In this document: positions 22,662 through 30,129 of the stretch, piece after piece
Layout: the number at the start of each line of letters is the position of its first letter
Numbering within the stretch: the first letter of the stretch is position 1
IMG/VR virus record: IMGVR_UViG_3300045051_000342
Coordinates: 1 to 39,043 of that record
Reading direction: 5' to 3' (one strand)
Length of the DNA stretch: 39,043 bases
Source: a virus
Position numbers and translations under genes: made by a program
Notes under the pieces: model-generated
The model's database searches: none
Told to the model about the DNA's origin: nothing
The model's input: the letters and a program-made list of their open reading frames with translations, nothing else

Positions 22662-22912
22662 TGCCTCGCCGCGTTGCCGTGGACGAACAGTCCGTGGAGT
22701 TCCAAGTCGCGCTCCGCGACCTCCGCCGCCAGCACGCCGCGCCCCTGTGGGAAGCCGCGCTGGCAACCGGCGACTGGGGCCAGCTCTCCGACGCGAAGGC
22801 GCTGGACGGCGTGCTCCGGGTCGCCGAGCGCATCGCCAAGCGCATGGCCGGCCGGGTGTCGGCCCCCTGCGCTGACGGGCTGCTCGAGCCCGGGCACGGG
22901 GCGGCGGCGTGA
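22661..22912 (+). CDS. Conserved-type early hypothetical protein
   Basis: An 83-residue helical, charged protein. SVEFQVALRDLRRQHAAPLWEAAL (about 11-34) and ALDGVLRVAERIAKRMAGR are amphipathic. No family is recognised. It is coupled to the HTH gene upstream and to a winged-helix-like gene downstream, so it belongs to the early control block. Confidence 0.65.
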   Translation: MPRRVAVDEQSVEFQVALRDLRRQHAAPLWEAALATGDWGQLSDAKALDGVLRVAERIAKRMAGRVSAPCADGLLEPGHGAAA

Positions 22913-23154
22913 AGGACAGCACCGTCCTCGCCGTGCGCCTCCTCGAGGAACACCCCGAGGGCCTGACGCGCATGACCGCGATCAAGGGCGGCTGCGGCAA
23001 CCTCCCGGCCCGCGTGCAGGAAGCCCGCGCCGAGGGCCACGTCATCCGTGACGAGTGGGTGACGACGCCGAACGGTGCCCGAATCAAGACGTGGTTCTAC
23101 GTCCGCGGCCCGCGCGTCCCGACGGTCGGCGAGCAGATCGGCGCGTTCGCGTGA
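22909..23154 (+). CDS. Winged-helix-like DNA-binding protein
   Basis: An 81-residue protein with a GTG start in a GTGA overlap. VLAVRLLEEHPEGLTRMTAI... then LPARVQEARAEGHVIRDEW and NGARIKTWFYV give helix-helix-helix-wing order. This matches the small HTH proteins often found in phage early operons, where the wing ends in a Y or F strand. Likely binds DNA; target unknown. Confidence 0.65.
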   Translation: MKDSTVLAVRLLEEHPEGLTRMTAIKGGCGNLPARVQEARAEGHVIRDEWVTTPNGARIKTWFYVRGPRVPTVGEQIGAFA

Positions 23155-23639
23155 GCCCCATGGGTGTCTACCCGCGACCGTCGCTCGAGACCCGCCTGTG
23201 GTCTCGCGTTGATGCGAGCGGCGACTGCTGGGAGTGGACCGGGGCGAAGGTGATGGGCTACGGCAGGATCGGCCACCTCGTCAATGGTCGGAAGCGCGTG
23301 GCCCAGGTGCATCGCGTGGCCTACGAACTGCTGGTCGGCCCGATCCCTGCTGGCATGCATATCGACCATCTCTGTCGCAACCACAGCTGCGTGAACCCCG
23401 ACCACCTTGAGGTGGTCACGCAGGCGACGAACAACTTGCGCGGATACTCGCCCATCGCTAGGGCCGCCCGGCGCACTCACTGCCCAAGCGGCCATCCCTA
23501 TTCGGGCAGCAACCTCATCGTCTTCCGCGGTCATCGGATCTGCCGGACCTGTCGAGCCCGGCACAACATCGCGACGACCGCACGGCGCCGGCGTGAGTGG
23601 TTGGCGCGGCTCGAGCGGCAGCCGGAGCGGTCGGCATGA
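23151..23639 (+). CDS. HNH homing-type endonuclease
   Basis: A 162-residue nuclease. The N-terminal segment DCWEWTGAKVMGYGRI is typical of phage HNH proteins. The active site is HIDHLCRNHSCVNPDHLEVV (70-89) with following NN. A zinc ribbon lies behind it: HCPSGHPYSGSNL and RICRTC. GTG at 23151 (GTGA overlap) or ATG at 23160 could start it. Free-standing genes of this type usually behave as mobile homing nucleases. It interrupts the early operon but stays coupled to both neighbours. Confidence 0.9.
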   Translation: MSPMGVYPRPSLETRLWSRVDASGDCWEWTGAKVMGYGRIGHLVNGRKRVAQVHRVAYELLVGPIPAGMHIDHLCRNHSCVNPDHLEVVTQATNNLRGYSPIARAARRTHCPSGHPYSGSNLIVFRGHRICRTCRARHNIATTARRRREWLARLERQPERSA

Positions 23640-23953
23640 CGTTCCTTGTCGACGCCGACGTCCATGCGAAGCACGTTGAACTCTCGTTCAAAAGTGGCGC
23701 GTGCGACCAGTGCCAGGGCAACTGCGCAATCTGCCCGCTTGACGTGCCCTCAGTTGAGCCGCAGTCGTGGACGGAGCGCGCCGCCGCTCACACGTTGCCC
23801 GTCTGCGCGGTGGGCGGCGTCATCACCGATCACCCCGACCTCGTGGTCGGGACGCGAGTGGACCCCGGGGTCGTTCCCCCCCGGCTCCGGTCGCAGCTGC
23901 TCGCGTTCCGTCCAGGCGGCCGGACAACCGCCGCAGCCGGGCGCACCGGCTGA
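23636..23953 (+). CDS. Cysteine-rich hypothetical protein
   Basis: A 105-residue protein. C24-x2-C27-x3-C31-x2-C34 (in GACDQCQGNCAICPLD) is a likely zinc or metal cluster site. The remainder is a low-complexity Val/Pro/Arg-rich stretch. The ATG at 23636 overlaps the HNH stop. No family is recognised. It is followed by a real intergenic gap with a strong stem-loop. Confidence 0.6.
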   Translation: MTFLVDADVHAKHVELSFKSGACDQCQGNCAICPLDVPSVEPQSWTERAAAHTLPVCAVGGVITDHPDLVVGTRVDPGVVPPRLRSQLLAFRPGGRTTAAAGRTG

Positions 23954-23960
23954 CTGCATG

Positions 23961-23995
23961 GGGCCGCTGGGGGCGACAGGGAACCCCGGCGGCCC
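23961..23995 (+). terminator. 12-bp stem-loop in early operon
   Basis: GGGCCGCTGGGG (23961-23972) pairs with CCCCGGCGGCCC (23984-23995) with one G-U wobble and an 11-base loop. It fills the only true gap in this part of the early operon and has no T-tract. Partial termination, an antitermination site or an mRNA processing point are all possible. Confidence 0.5.
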
Positions 23996-24023
23996 ACCCC
24001 TGCTGCGAAGGGAGATTGGGGCT

Positions 24024-24332
24024 ATGGCGCGCATCAAGGTCAACGTGGATCCGACCACGGACGTCGAGGTTCAGGACATCCGGTTGCCCGAGTGGGGGCA
24101 CCTCCCCAGCGTCACATTCGACGGCGTCGAGGTGCAGATCGGGTGGGGGCCGATGACGGCCGACCGGGACGCCGCCATCGTCGCCGCCTGCGGCCTGCTG
24201 ATCGAACCGCTGACGGCCTTCCGCACCGCCGCCATGGAGCGGATCCGCGCCGCCGAGATCGCAGCCATCGCAGAGGCCAGCGGACCGGGGGACCGCGAGG
24301 TTGTCGCGGAGTGGACGCGGGTGGCGTCGTGA
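24024..24332 (+). CDS. Hypothetical early protein
   Basis: A 102-residue protein with GGGAGA upstream of ATG 24024. The first half is beta-rich (IKVNVDPTTDVEVQDI, VTFDGVEVQIGWG) and the second is a long charged helix (AAMERIRAAEIAAIAEA). No family is recognised. It is the first gene after the stem-loop and ends in a GTGA overlap. Confidence 0.65.
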   Translation: MARIKVNVDPTTDVEVQDIRLPEWGHLPSVTFDGVEVQIGWGPMTADRDAAIVAACGLLIEPLTAFRTAAMERIRAAEIAAIAEASGPGDREVVAEWTRVAS

Positions 24333-24649
24333 CCGCCCTCGTTTGCGGCGCCACCATCGGGCACAGCCCGGACTCCCACGGCTTCCGCGCCGTGACGTGT
24401 CGTCGGGTCCTGGGCCTGCGCTCGTGGCTGGACGCATCGGGGCAGGTGCGGGCTGCGTGCTCGGCCCCCGGGCACGACACGAACGTGCGTCGGCGGTTCG
24501 GGCTGCTCGTGGATGCCCTCCGCGAGGAAGCCGCGTTCGAAGCGGTGCATGCCGACCTCGCCGACCTCGCAGAGGCGGAGGGGCTCCCGGACGTGCCGTT
24601 GGCGGCATGGACCGAGGCCGAGTGCCGCCTTGCGTTCGGAGACAGGTGA
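24329..24649 (+). CDS. Hypothetical early protein with possible zinc residues
   Basis: A 106-residue protein. Cys6, His12, Cys24, Cys45 and His49 in its first half could bind a metal; the second half is an acidic helix (DALREEAAFEAVHADLADLA). GTG start overlaps upstream. No family is recognised. Confidence 0.6.
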   Translation: MTALVCGATIGHSPDSHGFRAVTCRRVLGLRSWLDASGQVRAACSAPGHDTNVRRRFGLLVDALREEAAFEAVHADLADLAEAEGLPDVPLAAWTEAECRLAFGDR

Positions 24650-24768
24650 TGGGCCGCGTCTGTCCGACGTGCGGGGGCAAGGGCACGGTCTTCGACCGCG
24701 TGCTCCGCATGAACCGTCCGTGTGTCGCGTGCAACGGCTCCGGGTCGGGGCTGAGGAAGATCGGATGA
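24649..24768 (+). CDS. 39-residue DnaJ-like zinc module
   Basis: The protein is nearly only a zinc module: C5-P-T-C8-G-G-K-G and C25-V-A-C28-N-G-S-G, two C-x2-C-x-G-x-G motifs as in one DnaJ zinc centre. It starts in TGATG and ends in ATGA, so it is surely translated as part of the operon. DnaJ-type modules bind unfolded protein or nucleic acid; here it may act as a small adaptor. Confidence 0.72.
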   Translation: MGRVCPTCGGKGTVFDRVLRMNRPCVACNGSGSGLRKIG

Positions 24769-25001
24769 GCATCCGCGTCATCGATACCCCGTGGACGCGG
24801 GGCTGCGTCACCCAGGAGGAGAGCGAGGCGCTGCACGCGCTCCGCATGGGGCCGGCCGAAGGGACGCTCTCGCTCCTCGCCCGCTCCAAGCACGGGCCGT
24901 TCGTCGGGCGTCTCCGCATCGAAGGGCGAGACGAGATCCGCGTCGAGGCCCCGGCGCTCGTGGATGTGTTCCGCGGGCTGATCGCGAGGGTGCAGGCATG
25001 A
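24765..25001 (+). CDS. Hypothetical protein upstream of recombinase
   Basis: A 78-residue alpha/beta protein (EALHALRMGPAEGTLSLLARS, then RLRIEGRDEIRVEAPALVDVFRGLI). No family is recognised. ATGA overlaps on both sides make it a partner candidate for the Sak4-like ATPase that follows. Confidence 0.6.
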   Translation: MSIRVIDTPWTRGCVTQEESEALHALRMGPAEGTLSLLARSKHGPFVGRLRIEGRDEIRVEAPALVDVFRGLIARVQA

Positions 25002-26242
25002 CCGCAGACCCGTTCCGCGCGCCCGAGCAGGCCGCGCCCAAGGTCAAGACGCTCGTCTACGGCGCCTCGGGCGTCGGCAAGACCTACCTCGCCCTGACCG
25101 CCCCCGGCCCCATTGCGGTCATCGACACGGAGGGCGGTACGGCGTTCTACGCCAACCGTCCGGGGCTGTCCCCGTTTCGCGTGCTTCCGACCAAGACCTT
25201 CGCGCAGGTCGAGCAGGCCGTGGGGTTCATCCGTGGGAACCCCGGTTCCTATGCGACCCTCGTGATCGACCCCGTGACCGTGCTCTACCAGACGCTCCAG
25301 GACGCTGCACAGCAGCGCCGCGCGGAGGTCCGTCGCGATGCCGAGGCGGACATGGAGATGCTCGACTGGCAGCGCGTCAAGCGTGCCTACAGCCGCCTCA
25401 TGAACGACCTCGTGAACCTGCCGATGCATGTGGTGGTGGTGGCGCGCGAGGCAGACCTCACGGAGGAGCGCACCAACGCCAAGGGCCGGACGGAGCGCGT
25501 CAAGATCGGCTCGCGGCCCGAAGCTGAGAAGTCCACGACCTACCACTTCGATACCGTCCTGCGCCTGGTCCCGACCCCGAAGGGCCGCGAGGCGATCGTT
25601 GAGAAGGACCGCACCGGCACCCATGCCCTCGGGGCACGGCTGCTCAACCCGTCGTTCGGCTCCCTGTTCGCCAGCGTCCTGGCCGGCACCGGGACTGCCG
25701 ATCGGGCCATCCAATCCGATGCGGACGCCAGTCGCATCGACGCTGCGACGACGATGGCGGAGGAGGAGCTGCGCGACCGAGAGGAGACGCTTACTCCGCT
25801 CGGGCGCGTGAGCCGTGAGGGCATCGTAGAGCGCGGCGAGGGGCTGCGTTCCAACCTGCTAGCCCGACCGCAGGCCGATGGCACCTACGCGTTCGGCTTC
25901 CTGCTCAACACGGGCGGCAACCAACGGCCGCAGGTCGTGGCCGTTGGGCCCCTTGGGGCGTGGTTGTTCGAGGCCGTCGACGGGGCCACCGAAGACCTCG
26001 TGAAGGCGCGCGTGTCGGTCGAGGGCGAACTGTATGAGGTCACCCGGGCCGGAGCCCGGAAGATCTACCGCCTCGTGATGGATGCGATCTCCGGTCCGTT
26101 CGGGACGTTCCCGGCCCCTGTCGGTACCGCGCCCGTCCAGGATGCCCCACAGGCCGAGGCGGAGCCCGTTGCGGCACCCGACGCCACGACCGAGGAAGAC
26201 GCGGCACGCGAAGCCGACCTGGACTCGTTGTTGTGGTCGTGA
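24998..26242 (+). CDS. Sak4-like recombinase ATPase with C-terminal OB-like domain
   Basis: A 414-residue protein. Residues 15-235 form a RecA-like AAA_24 ATPase: Walker A GASGVGKT (22-29), VIDTEGG (41-47), Walker B LVIDP (88-92). Phage Sak4 proteins of this type promote single-strand annealing. A second domain (about 265-370) has the strand pattern of an OB fold (KARVSVEGELYEVTR, KIYRLVMDAI). After a Pro/Ala linker the chain ends in an acidic tail with DLDSLLWS, reminiscent of the protein-docking tip of SSB. Sak4 usually works with a separate SSB; none is seen here, so a fusion is plausible. ATG 24998 overlaps upstream. Confidence 0.83.
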   Translation: MTADPFRAPEQAAPKVKTLVYGASGVGKTYLALTAPGPIAVIDTEGGTAFYANRPGLSPFRVLPTKTFAQVEQAVGFIRGNPGSYATLVIDPVTVLYQTLQDAAQQRRAEVRRDAEADMEMLDWQRVKRAYSRLMNDLVNLPMHVVVVAREADLTEERTNAKGRTERVKIGSRPEAEKSTTYHFDTVLRLVPTPKGREAIVEKDRTGTHALGARLLNPSFGSLFASVLAGTGTADRAIQSDADASRIDAATTMAEEELRDREETLTPLGRVSREGIVERGEGLRSNLLARPQADGTYAFGFLLNTGGNQRPQVVAVGPLGAWLFEAVDGATEDLVKARVSVEGELYEVTRAGARKIYRLVMDAISGPFGTFPAPVGTAPVQDAPQAEAEPVAAPDATTEEDAAREADLDSLLWS

Positions 26243-26535
26243 GACGCCACGCGGACCCGGTGGCGCCGGAGCTCCGTCTCGCCGTCCTTGCCCGCGACCG
26301 CGGCTGCGTGGCCGTTCGGCTCGGTGAGGACCCGGCCGACTGTGCCGGCCGCCTGACCCTCGAGCACGTCAAGAGCGCGCTCTGCATGAGCAAGCGCGCG
26401 CCGTCCGACATGGCCCACCTCGTGGCGCTGTGCGAGGGACACACGGAGGGTGGAGCCCGGGCCGGCTACCAGTGGAACACCGACAAGCGGAACCGGGAGC
26501 GGGTCCGCGCCTACCTGGAGGGAGTCACAGCATGA
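26239..26535 (+). CDS. HNH-like nuclease, divergent
   Basis: A 98-residue protein. ELRLAVLARDRGCVAVRLG at 11-29 resembles the start of HNH domains. LEHVKSA (41-47) supplies the His of the first motif and AHLVALCEGHTEGG (59-72) the Asn/His region with C65 and H68. The classic central Asn is not obvious, so activity is uncertain. GTG 26239 gives a GTGA overlap with the recombinase gene; a GTG six bases earlier is in frame. Genes of this type beside recombinases may serve Holliday-junction or end processing. Confidence 0.68.
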   Translation: MRRHADPVAPELRLAVLARDRGCVAVRLGEDPADCAGRLTLEHVKSALCMSKRAPSDMAHLVALCEGHTEGGARAGYQWNTDKRNRERVRAYLEGVTA

Positions 26536-26600
26536 CCGCAGTCCGCCGCCTGCTCGCCGCCATCGCCGCCCTCGTGCTGGCCGATGAGCTGCCCCGATGA
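26532..26600 (+). CDS. 22-residue hydrophobic microprotein
   Basis: ATG at 26532 overlaps the stop before it, and its own TGA overlaps the next ATG (both ATGA). The peptide is MTAVRRLLAAIAALVLADEL and two more residues: a basic start, then one hydrophobic helix. It may be a small membrane peptide or a translational bridge. Confidence 0.45.
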   Translation: MTAVRRLLAAIAALVLADELPR

Positions 26601-27004
26601 GCGCGCCGACCACCGACGCAGGGCGGGCCCTGTTGGCCCGCCTGACTGCACTCGGGAGCATCGTCCCGGCGACGCGCGGCATCGTGTCTGGTCCCGACAT
26701 CGCCACCATCGAGGACGAGGCCTGCCAACAGGAGCGGGACCGGATCGCGGCAGCGGTGGAGGGCGGCTGGGCCGCCCCCGAGCCAAGCGCCGCAGACGAG
26801 CCGCTGCCGTTCGAGCCCTACGCCGAGCCGCTGGACGTGTCCTGCGCCGCCCTCGCCGATCGGCTGGAGCGCCTGTTCGCCCTCGGAGGACCGGCCGAGG
26901 CGCTGTCCGTGGCGAGCATCCTCCGCCACTTCGGTGAGCACTGGACAGACGCGATGGCCGGGCAGGTCATGGCCCTCGTCAACGACCCGGAGACACCCCG
27001 ATGA
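26597..27004 (+). CDS. Hypothetical helical protein
   Basis: A 135-residue acidic, mostly helical protein. The first 50 residues and the last 50 (ALADRLERLFALGGPAEALS, HWTDAMAGQVMALVND) are amphipathic, joined by a Pro/Glu-rich linker (76-95). No family is recognised. ATGA overlaps occur at both ends. Confidence 0.62.
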   Translation: MSAPTTDAGRALLARLTALGSIVPATRGIVSGPDIATIEDEACQQERDRIAAAVEGGWAAPEPSAADEPLPFEPYAEPLDVSCAALADRLERLFALGGPAEALSVASILRHFGEHWTDAMAGQVMALVNDPETPR

Positions 27005-27150
27005 CCGATGACGCCGTCATCCAGGCCGCACGCGCGGCGTGGGAAGCCTCACCCCGTCGTGTCCTCGTGGCGCTCGCCGGCATCGTGGCGGGCGTGTTCG
27101 CGGGCTACGTCCTGCTCGTGGTCGCGATCGTGATGGGGACGCCCCAGTGA
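27001..27150 (+). CDS. 49-residue single-pass membrane protein
   Basis: A short N-terminal amphipathic region (AVIQAARAAWEASPRR) is followed by one strong hydrophobic helix (VLVALAGIVAGVFAGYVLLV, about residues 21-40, extending to 45). ATGA and GTGA overlaps bracket it. It could be an early membrane effector such as an exclusion protein, but nothing proves this. Confidence 0.6.
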   Translation: MTDDAVIQAARAAWEASPRRVLVALAGIVAGVFAGYVLLVVAIVMGTPQ

Positions 27151-27620
27151 GCGACTTCCTCATGGTCTGGGAGAACGAGGACGGCGATGCGTGGGTAGAG
27201 GTGGACGCCGCCGCCACCGAAGAGGAGGCTGGCACCCGGGCCGCGAATCAGACCGGCTGCGTCTACGCCGCGACCGGGCGGGGCCGGATCAACCTCCAGG
27301 AGTGCGAGTGCGCCCCGACCCACGGACCCGAGGGCGAGGGGCACCGACAGGGCTGTCTCGACCACCCCGGCACGGCCTGCGTCGTGCGGGAGAAGGTGGA
27401 CTGCTGGGGCTTCGAGTCGTTGGGCGACCTCCCGCGCAGCGGGTCGGAGTGGGGCCGCTGGACGATCGATGACGCGGAGGCGGCCATCGCCGACGGACAG
27501 CGCGTCTTCCTGCCCGAGGGGTGGACGATCGTTGACGGCCACGTCACCGATGGGTTCGCCCCGACCGTGCTGCACCCCGAGGCGCCGTCCATCCCGATGT
27601 TCGACGAGGCGTCGGCATGA
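27147..27620 (+). CDS. Hypothetical acidic protein with Cys/His cluster
   Basis: A 157-residue protein. LMVWENEDGDAWVEVDAAATEEEA opens it in spaced strands and helix. A metal-type cluster lies at about 50-90: E-C-E-C-A-P-T-H, then H-R-Q-G-C-L-D-H and C-V-V. The C-terminal part has WTIDDAEAAIADGQRVFLPE. No family is recognised. Confidence 0.62.
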   Translation: MSDFLMVWENEDGDAWVEVDAAATEEEAGTRAANQTGCVYAATGRGRINLQECECAPTHGPEGEGHRQGCLDHPGTACVVREKVDCWGFESLGDLPRSGSEWGRWTIDDAEAAIADGQRVFLPEGWTIVDGHVTDGFAPTVLHPEAPSIPMFDEASA

Positions 27621-27865
27621 TGCTGCGCCTCCACCTCCCGGGCGAACCTGTCCGGTTCGAGGATCTCGGCCCCGCGTCACCCGCCCCGCTCCACGGGTTC
27701 TCCCACCGCCCGCACGGCATCCCCGCCGGTCGGATTGCCCGGCCCCTGCCCGCCCCTGAGCCCGCAGACCAGCGGCGTGCCGAGTCGCTGGCCCGCTACG
27801 CCCGGGCGTATCGCGCACGCCAGCGGGAAGCGGCGCACCAGCGGTGGGCGGAGGCGACGGCGTGA
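27617..27865 (+). CDS. Hypothetical Pro/Arg-rich protein
   Basis: An 82-residue protein. The first half is proline-rich and unstructured; the second is a basic helix (SLARYARAYRARQREAAHQR) that could bind nucleic acid. It begins with two ATG codons in the overlap. No family is recognised. Confidence 0.58.
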   Translation: MMLRLHLPGEPVRFEDLGPASPAPLHGFSHRPHGIPAGRIARPLPAPEPADQRRAESLARYARAYRARQREAAHQRWAEATA

Positions 27866-28122
27866 GGACCGAGTACCGCCTCGTGTGGAAGCGCGCCGCC
27901 AGTACGGACCCTGACGGCGGAGCCGGGCAGCCGTTCCGCAAGGTGCGGCGGTTCCAGACGCTCGCCGCTGCCAAGCGGCACATCGTGCGCCTCACCGGCC
28001 CCGACGTGGACCCGCACTACCGCTGCGATCACGACACCGGCTTCTGTGAGCCCTGTCCGCCCATCATTGACGGACCCCACCTCGAACAGCGGTGGGTCGG
28101 TGGCTGGGAGCGTCCGTCGTGA
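27862..28122 (+). CDS. Hypothetical protein with zinc-type residues
   Basis: An 86-residue protein. The N-terminus (TEYRLVWKRAA, KVRRFQTLAAAKRHIVRLTG) resembles small phage proteins with a beta-beta-alpha start. CDHDTGFCEPCPP gives three Cys and a His close together, a likely metal site. GTG start in a GTGA overlap. Confidence 0.6.
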   Translation: MRTEYRLVWKRAASTDPDGGAGQPFRKVRRFQTLAAAKRHIVRLTGPDVDPHYRCDHDTGFCEPCPPIIDGPHLEQRWVGGWERPS

Positions 28123-28328
28123 CCTTCACCCCCGTCTCCCTCCCGCTGCCCCTCCAGCCCGGAGAGAGCGCCTACTCCACCGACGATGCCCGGATCGTCG
28201 TGGCCGGGCGTCCCGGTGAGTGGACGGCCGTCTGGTGGAGCCCCCTGCGCTCACCGTATCCCGCGAGGTACGGACACGGACGAAGCCGGGCGGGTGCGGT
28301 GCGGGACCTCACCGGTGAGCGGCTGTGA
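28119..28328 (+). CDS. Hypothetical small protein
   Basis: A 69-residue beta-rich protein with two Trp pairs (WTAVWW) and a basic end. It has GTGA overlaps on both sides. No family is recognised. Confidence 0.55.
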   Translation: MTFTPVSLPLPLQPGESAYSTDDARIVVAGRPGEWTAVWWSPLRSPYPARYGHGRSRAGAVRDLTGERL

Positions 28329-28516
28329 GCCAGCGGATGTACGAAGTCGAGGCAATCGGCAGCACGGACGCCGCGGACATCGCCAAGCGCCGGGCGCGCG
28401 AGGAGGGCCTGAAGGTTCGGACGGTCGCGAGCATCCGCGCCGTGGACATGCCGTCCAAGACGGAGCGCACCCGGTGGATCGTGATGCTGGCGATCGCCGA
28501 TCGGGGGCCATCGTGA
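28325..28516 (+). CDS. Hypothetical small alpha/beta protein
   Basis: A 63-residue protein with strand-helix-strand-strand order: MYEVEAIG, STDAADIAKRRAREEGLKVR, TVASIRAV, RWIVMLAIA. The pattern resembles small ferredoxin-like folds found in phage early operons. GTG start. Confidence 0.58.
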   Translation: MSQRMYEVEAIGSTDAADIAKRRAREEGLKVRTVASIRAVDMPSKTERTRWIVMLAIADRGPS

Positions 28517-28761
28517 GCCTCTGGCCCCGCGACTGCGCCTGCGGAACACAGGTCTGGGCGAACCCGATCGACTCCTTCCCGGACGTGCAGGCGCACGTCG
28601 AAACGCCCCAGCATCGCGCCTGGTCCGACCGCTGCTCATGGTTCCCGCGGCCGACGCATCCTGACCCCACGGCCAGCCCCAGCCCCGTTGACTTGTCCTC
28701 GGCTGGCCTAGTGCGTCCGGTCCGGAGGCGTCGGCCGTACGGAATGACGGTAGTCCGATGA
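28513..28761 (+). CDS. Hypothetical protein with N-terminal Cys pair
   Basis: An 82-residue protein with C8-A-C10-G near the start, a His-rich middle (VQAHVETPQHRAW) and C42. It could hold one metal ion. The basic C-terminus is low complexity. It ends in an ATGA overlap with the replication gene. Confidence 0.5.
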   Translation: MSLWPRDCACGTQVWANPIDSFPDVQAHVETPQHRAWSDRCSWFPRPTHPDPTASPSPVDLSSAGLVRPVRRRRPYGMTVVR

Positions 28762-29507
28762 GCCGACAGCCGGGGTTCGCGCGAGGCGATTTCGACACGT
28801 CATTCCCGCTGGATGACAAGTTCCTGGAGCTCCGCGGCTCGCTGGACCCGCTCCACTACTACGCCGCCGCCGGGGTCTATTGGCACGTCCTGGCGGCCGG
28901 CTGGCGGGAGGCCGACCGCAAACCGGGGTCCCGGACGACCCCCGACGCGGAGGATCTGCTGGCCGAGCTGAAGCGGGTCGGGCTGCTCGACAAAGAAGGC
29001 CGTCTCAAAGTTGCCTCATTTCGTCGTTGGGTCGGTAAAGCCCTGGCATCCCGCAAGGCCGACGCCGACCGCAAGGCCCGAAATCGAACGGGAATGTCAC
29101 GCGTGACTCCGGCGGAGTCCGGTGGAGTCACACCGTTGTCCAACGCTCGCGCGCGTCAGGGTCACGCAGGGAGGACAGGGGAATCGTTGGGGGGTCCGGG
29201 GGGTTCGATGGACCACACGACGGGCGCCATCGAAGCCGCCTGGTCCGACGCCACCGGCGTCACCCTCCTGTCCTCGGGAGAGTTCGCCATCGGCATCGTC
29301 GACGACTCAGCCCGCCGGCATCCCGAGGCGGCCGTTGTCGCCGCCATCCGGGAGACGCGCCAGGGGTTCGAGCACATCCCCGAGACGCGCGCCATGGCCG
29401 CCGCCCTGCGCGGCCACCTCGATCCGATCCAGCGCGGCGGCCGGAAGCCAGCCGCCGGCGGTCACACGCGCACCGCAGCCGAAGTAGAGGGAGCCTTCCG
29501 TGGGTAG
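28758..29507 (+). CDS. Probable replication initiator (DnaD/replisome-organiser type)
   Basis: A 249-residue protein directly before the helicase loader. The N-terminal 110 residues form a winged-helix-like domain (DKFLELRGSLDPLHYYAAAG, AEDLLAELKRVGLLDKEGRL). A disordered Gly/Arg linker (about 115-152) follows. The C-terminal helical domain (AIEAAWSDATGVTLLSSGEF ... RHPEAAVVAAIRETRQ) fits the part that meets helicase or loader. The two-domain order matches phage initiator proteins that open an origin and recruit a loader. The origin often lies within such genes; none could be located by eye. Confidence 0.68.
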   Translation: MSRQPGFARGDFDTSFPLDDKFLELRGSLDPLHYYAAAGVYWHVLAAGWREADRKPGSRTTPDAEDLLAELKRVGLLDKEGRLKVASFRRWVGKALASRKADADRKARNRTGMSRVTPAESGGVTPLSNARARQGHAGRTGESLGGPGGSMDHTTGAIEAAWSDATGVTLLSSGEFAIGIVDDSARRHPEAAVVAAIRETRQGFEHIPETRAMAAALRGHLDPIQRGGRKPAAGGHTRTAAEVEGAFRG

Positions 29508-30129
29508 GGGACAAGTGCCGCTCAGGTTCGATGGGGCCACGCTGGACGGGTTCGAGCCGGTCACGCCCTCGGCTGCATCCGCGCTCCGGGCCGCCCGGCA
29601 CATGGTGGAGTGCCTGACCGGGGACCAGCCCATGGCGAGCCTCGTGCTGGCAGGACCGACGGGCGCGGGGAAGACGCACCTGGCCGCAGGTATCGTCTGG
29701 GAGGTCACCCGTCGGCTGGTGGCCGGGTACGAGGCGGCGGTCGCGGCCGTCGGGGAGTCGGGCAGGCACCCGAGGGTCCCCGTGCTCCCGGAGTGGCTGA
29801 ACGTCGCCGATGCCATCGTCGCTGTCCGGCTCGAGTTCGGCCGGCCGTCCGACGACCGGGAGATCACCGACCGCGTGATGCGCCTGCATCGCCACCCGGC
29901 GCTCGTGGTCCTGGACGACCTCGGCCGAGAGAAGGTCAGCGACTGGACGGGCGAGATCGTGTACGCCCTCGTCAACGCCCGGTACGAGGCGCTGCTGCCG
30001 ACCCTCGTCACGACGAACCTCACGAGCGCCGAGCTCGCGGAGTCGCCGTACTGGCCGGCGATCTCGCGCCTGGCTGAGGACGGCGCGCTGGTGCGGATCG
30101 ATGCGCCCGACCGGCGGCTGGCCCGATGA
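29500..30129 (+). CDS. DnaC/IstB-like helicase loader (AAA+)
   Basis: A 209-residue ATPase that should load the host replicative helicase. Walker A GPTGAGKTH (52-60), Walker B LVVLDDLG (135-142), sensor 1 TTN (171-173) and the arginine region ISRLAEDGALVRI (188-200) are all present. This matches the compact DnaC family. GTG at 29500 overlaps the initiator by eight bases. No helicase gene is present, so host DnaB is the probable target. Confidence 0.9.
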   Translation: MGRGQVPLRFDGATLDGFEPVTPSAASALRAARHMVECLTGDQPMASLVLAGPTGAGKTHLAAGIVWEVTRRLVAGYEAAVAAVGESGRHPRVPVLPEWLNVADAIVAVRLEFGRPSDDREITDRVMRLHRHPALVVLDDLGREKVSDWTGEIVYALVNARYEALLPTLVTTNLTSAELAESPYWPAISRLAEDGALVRIDAPDRRLAR

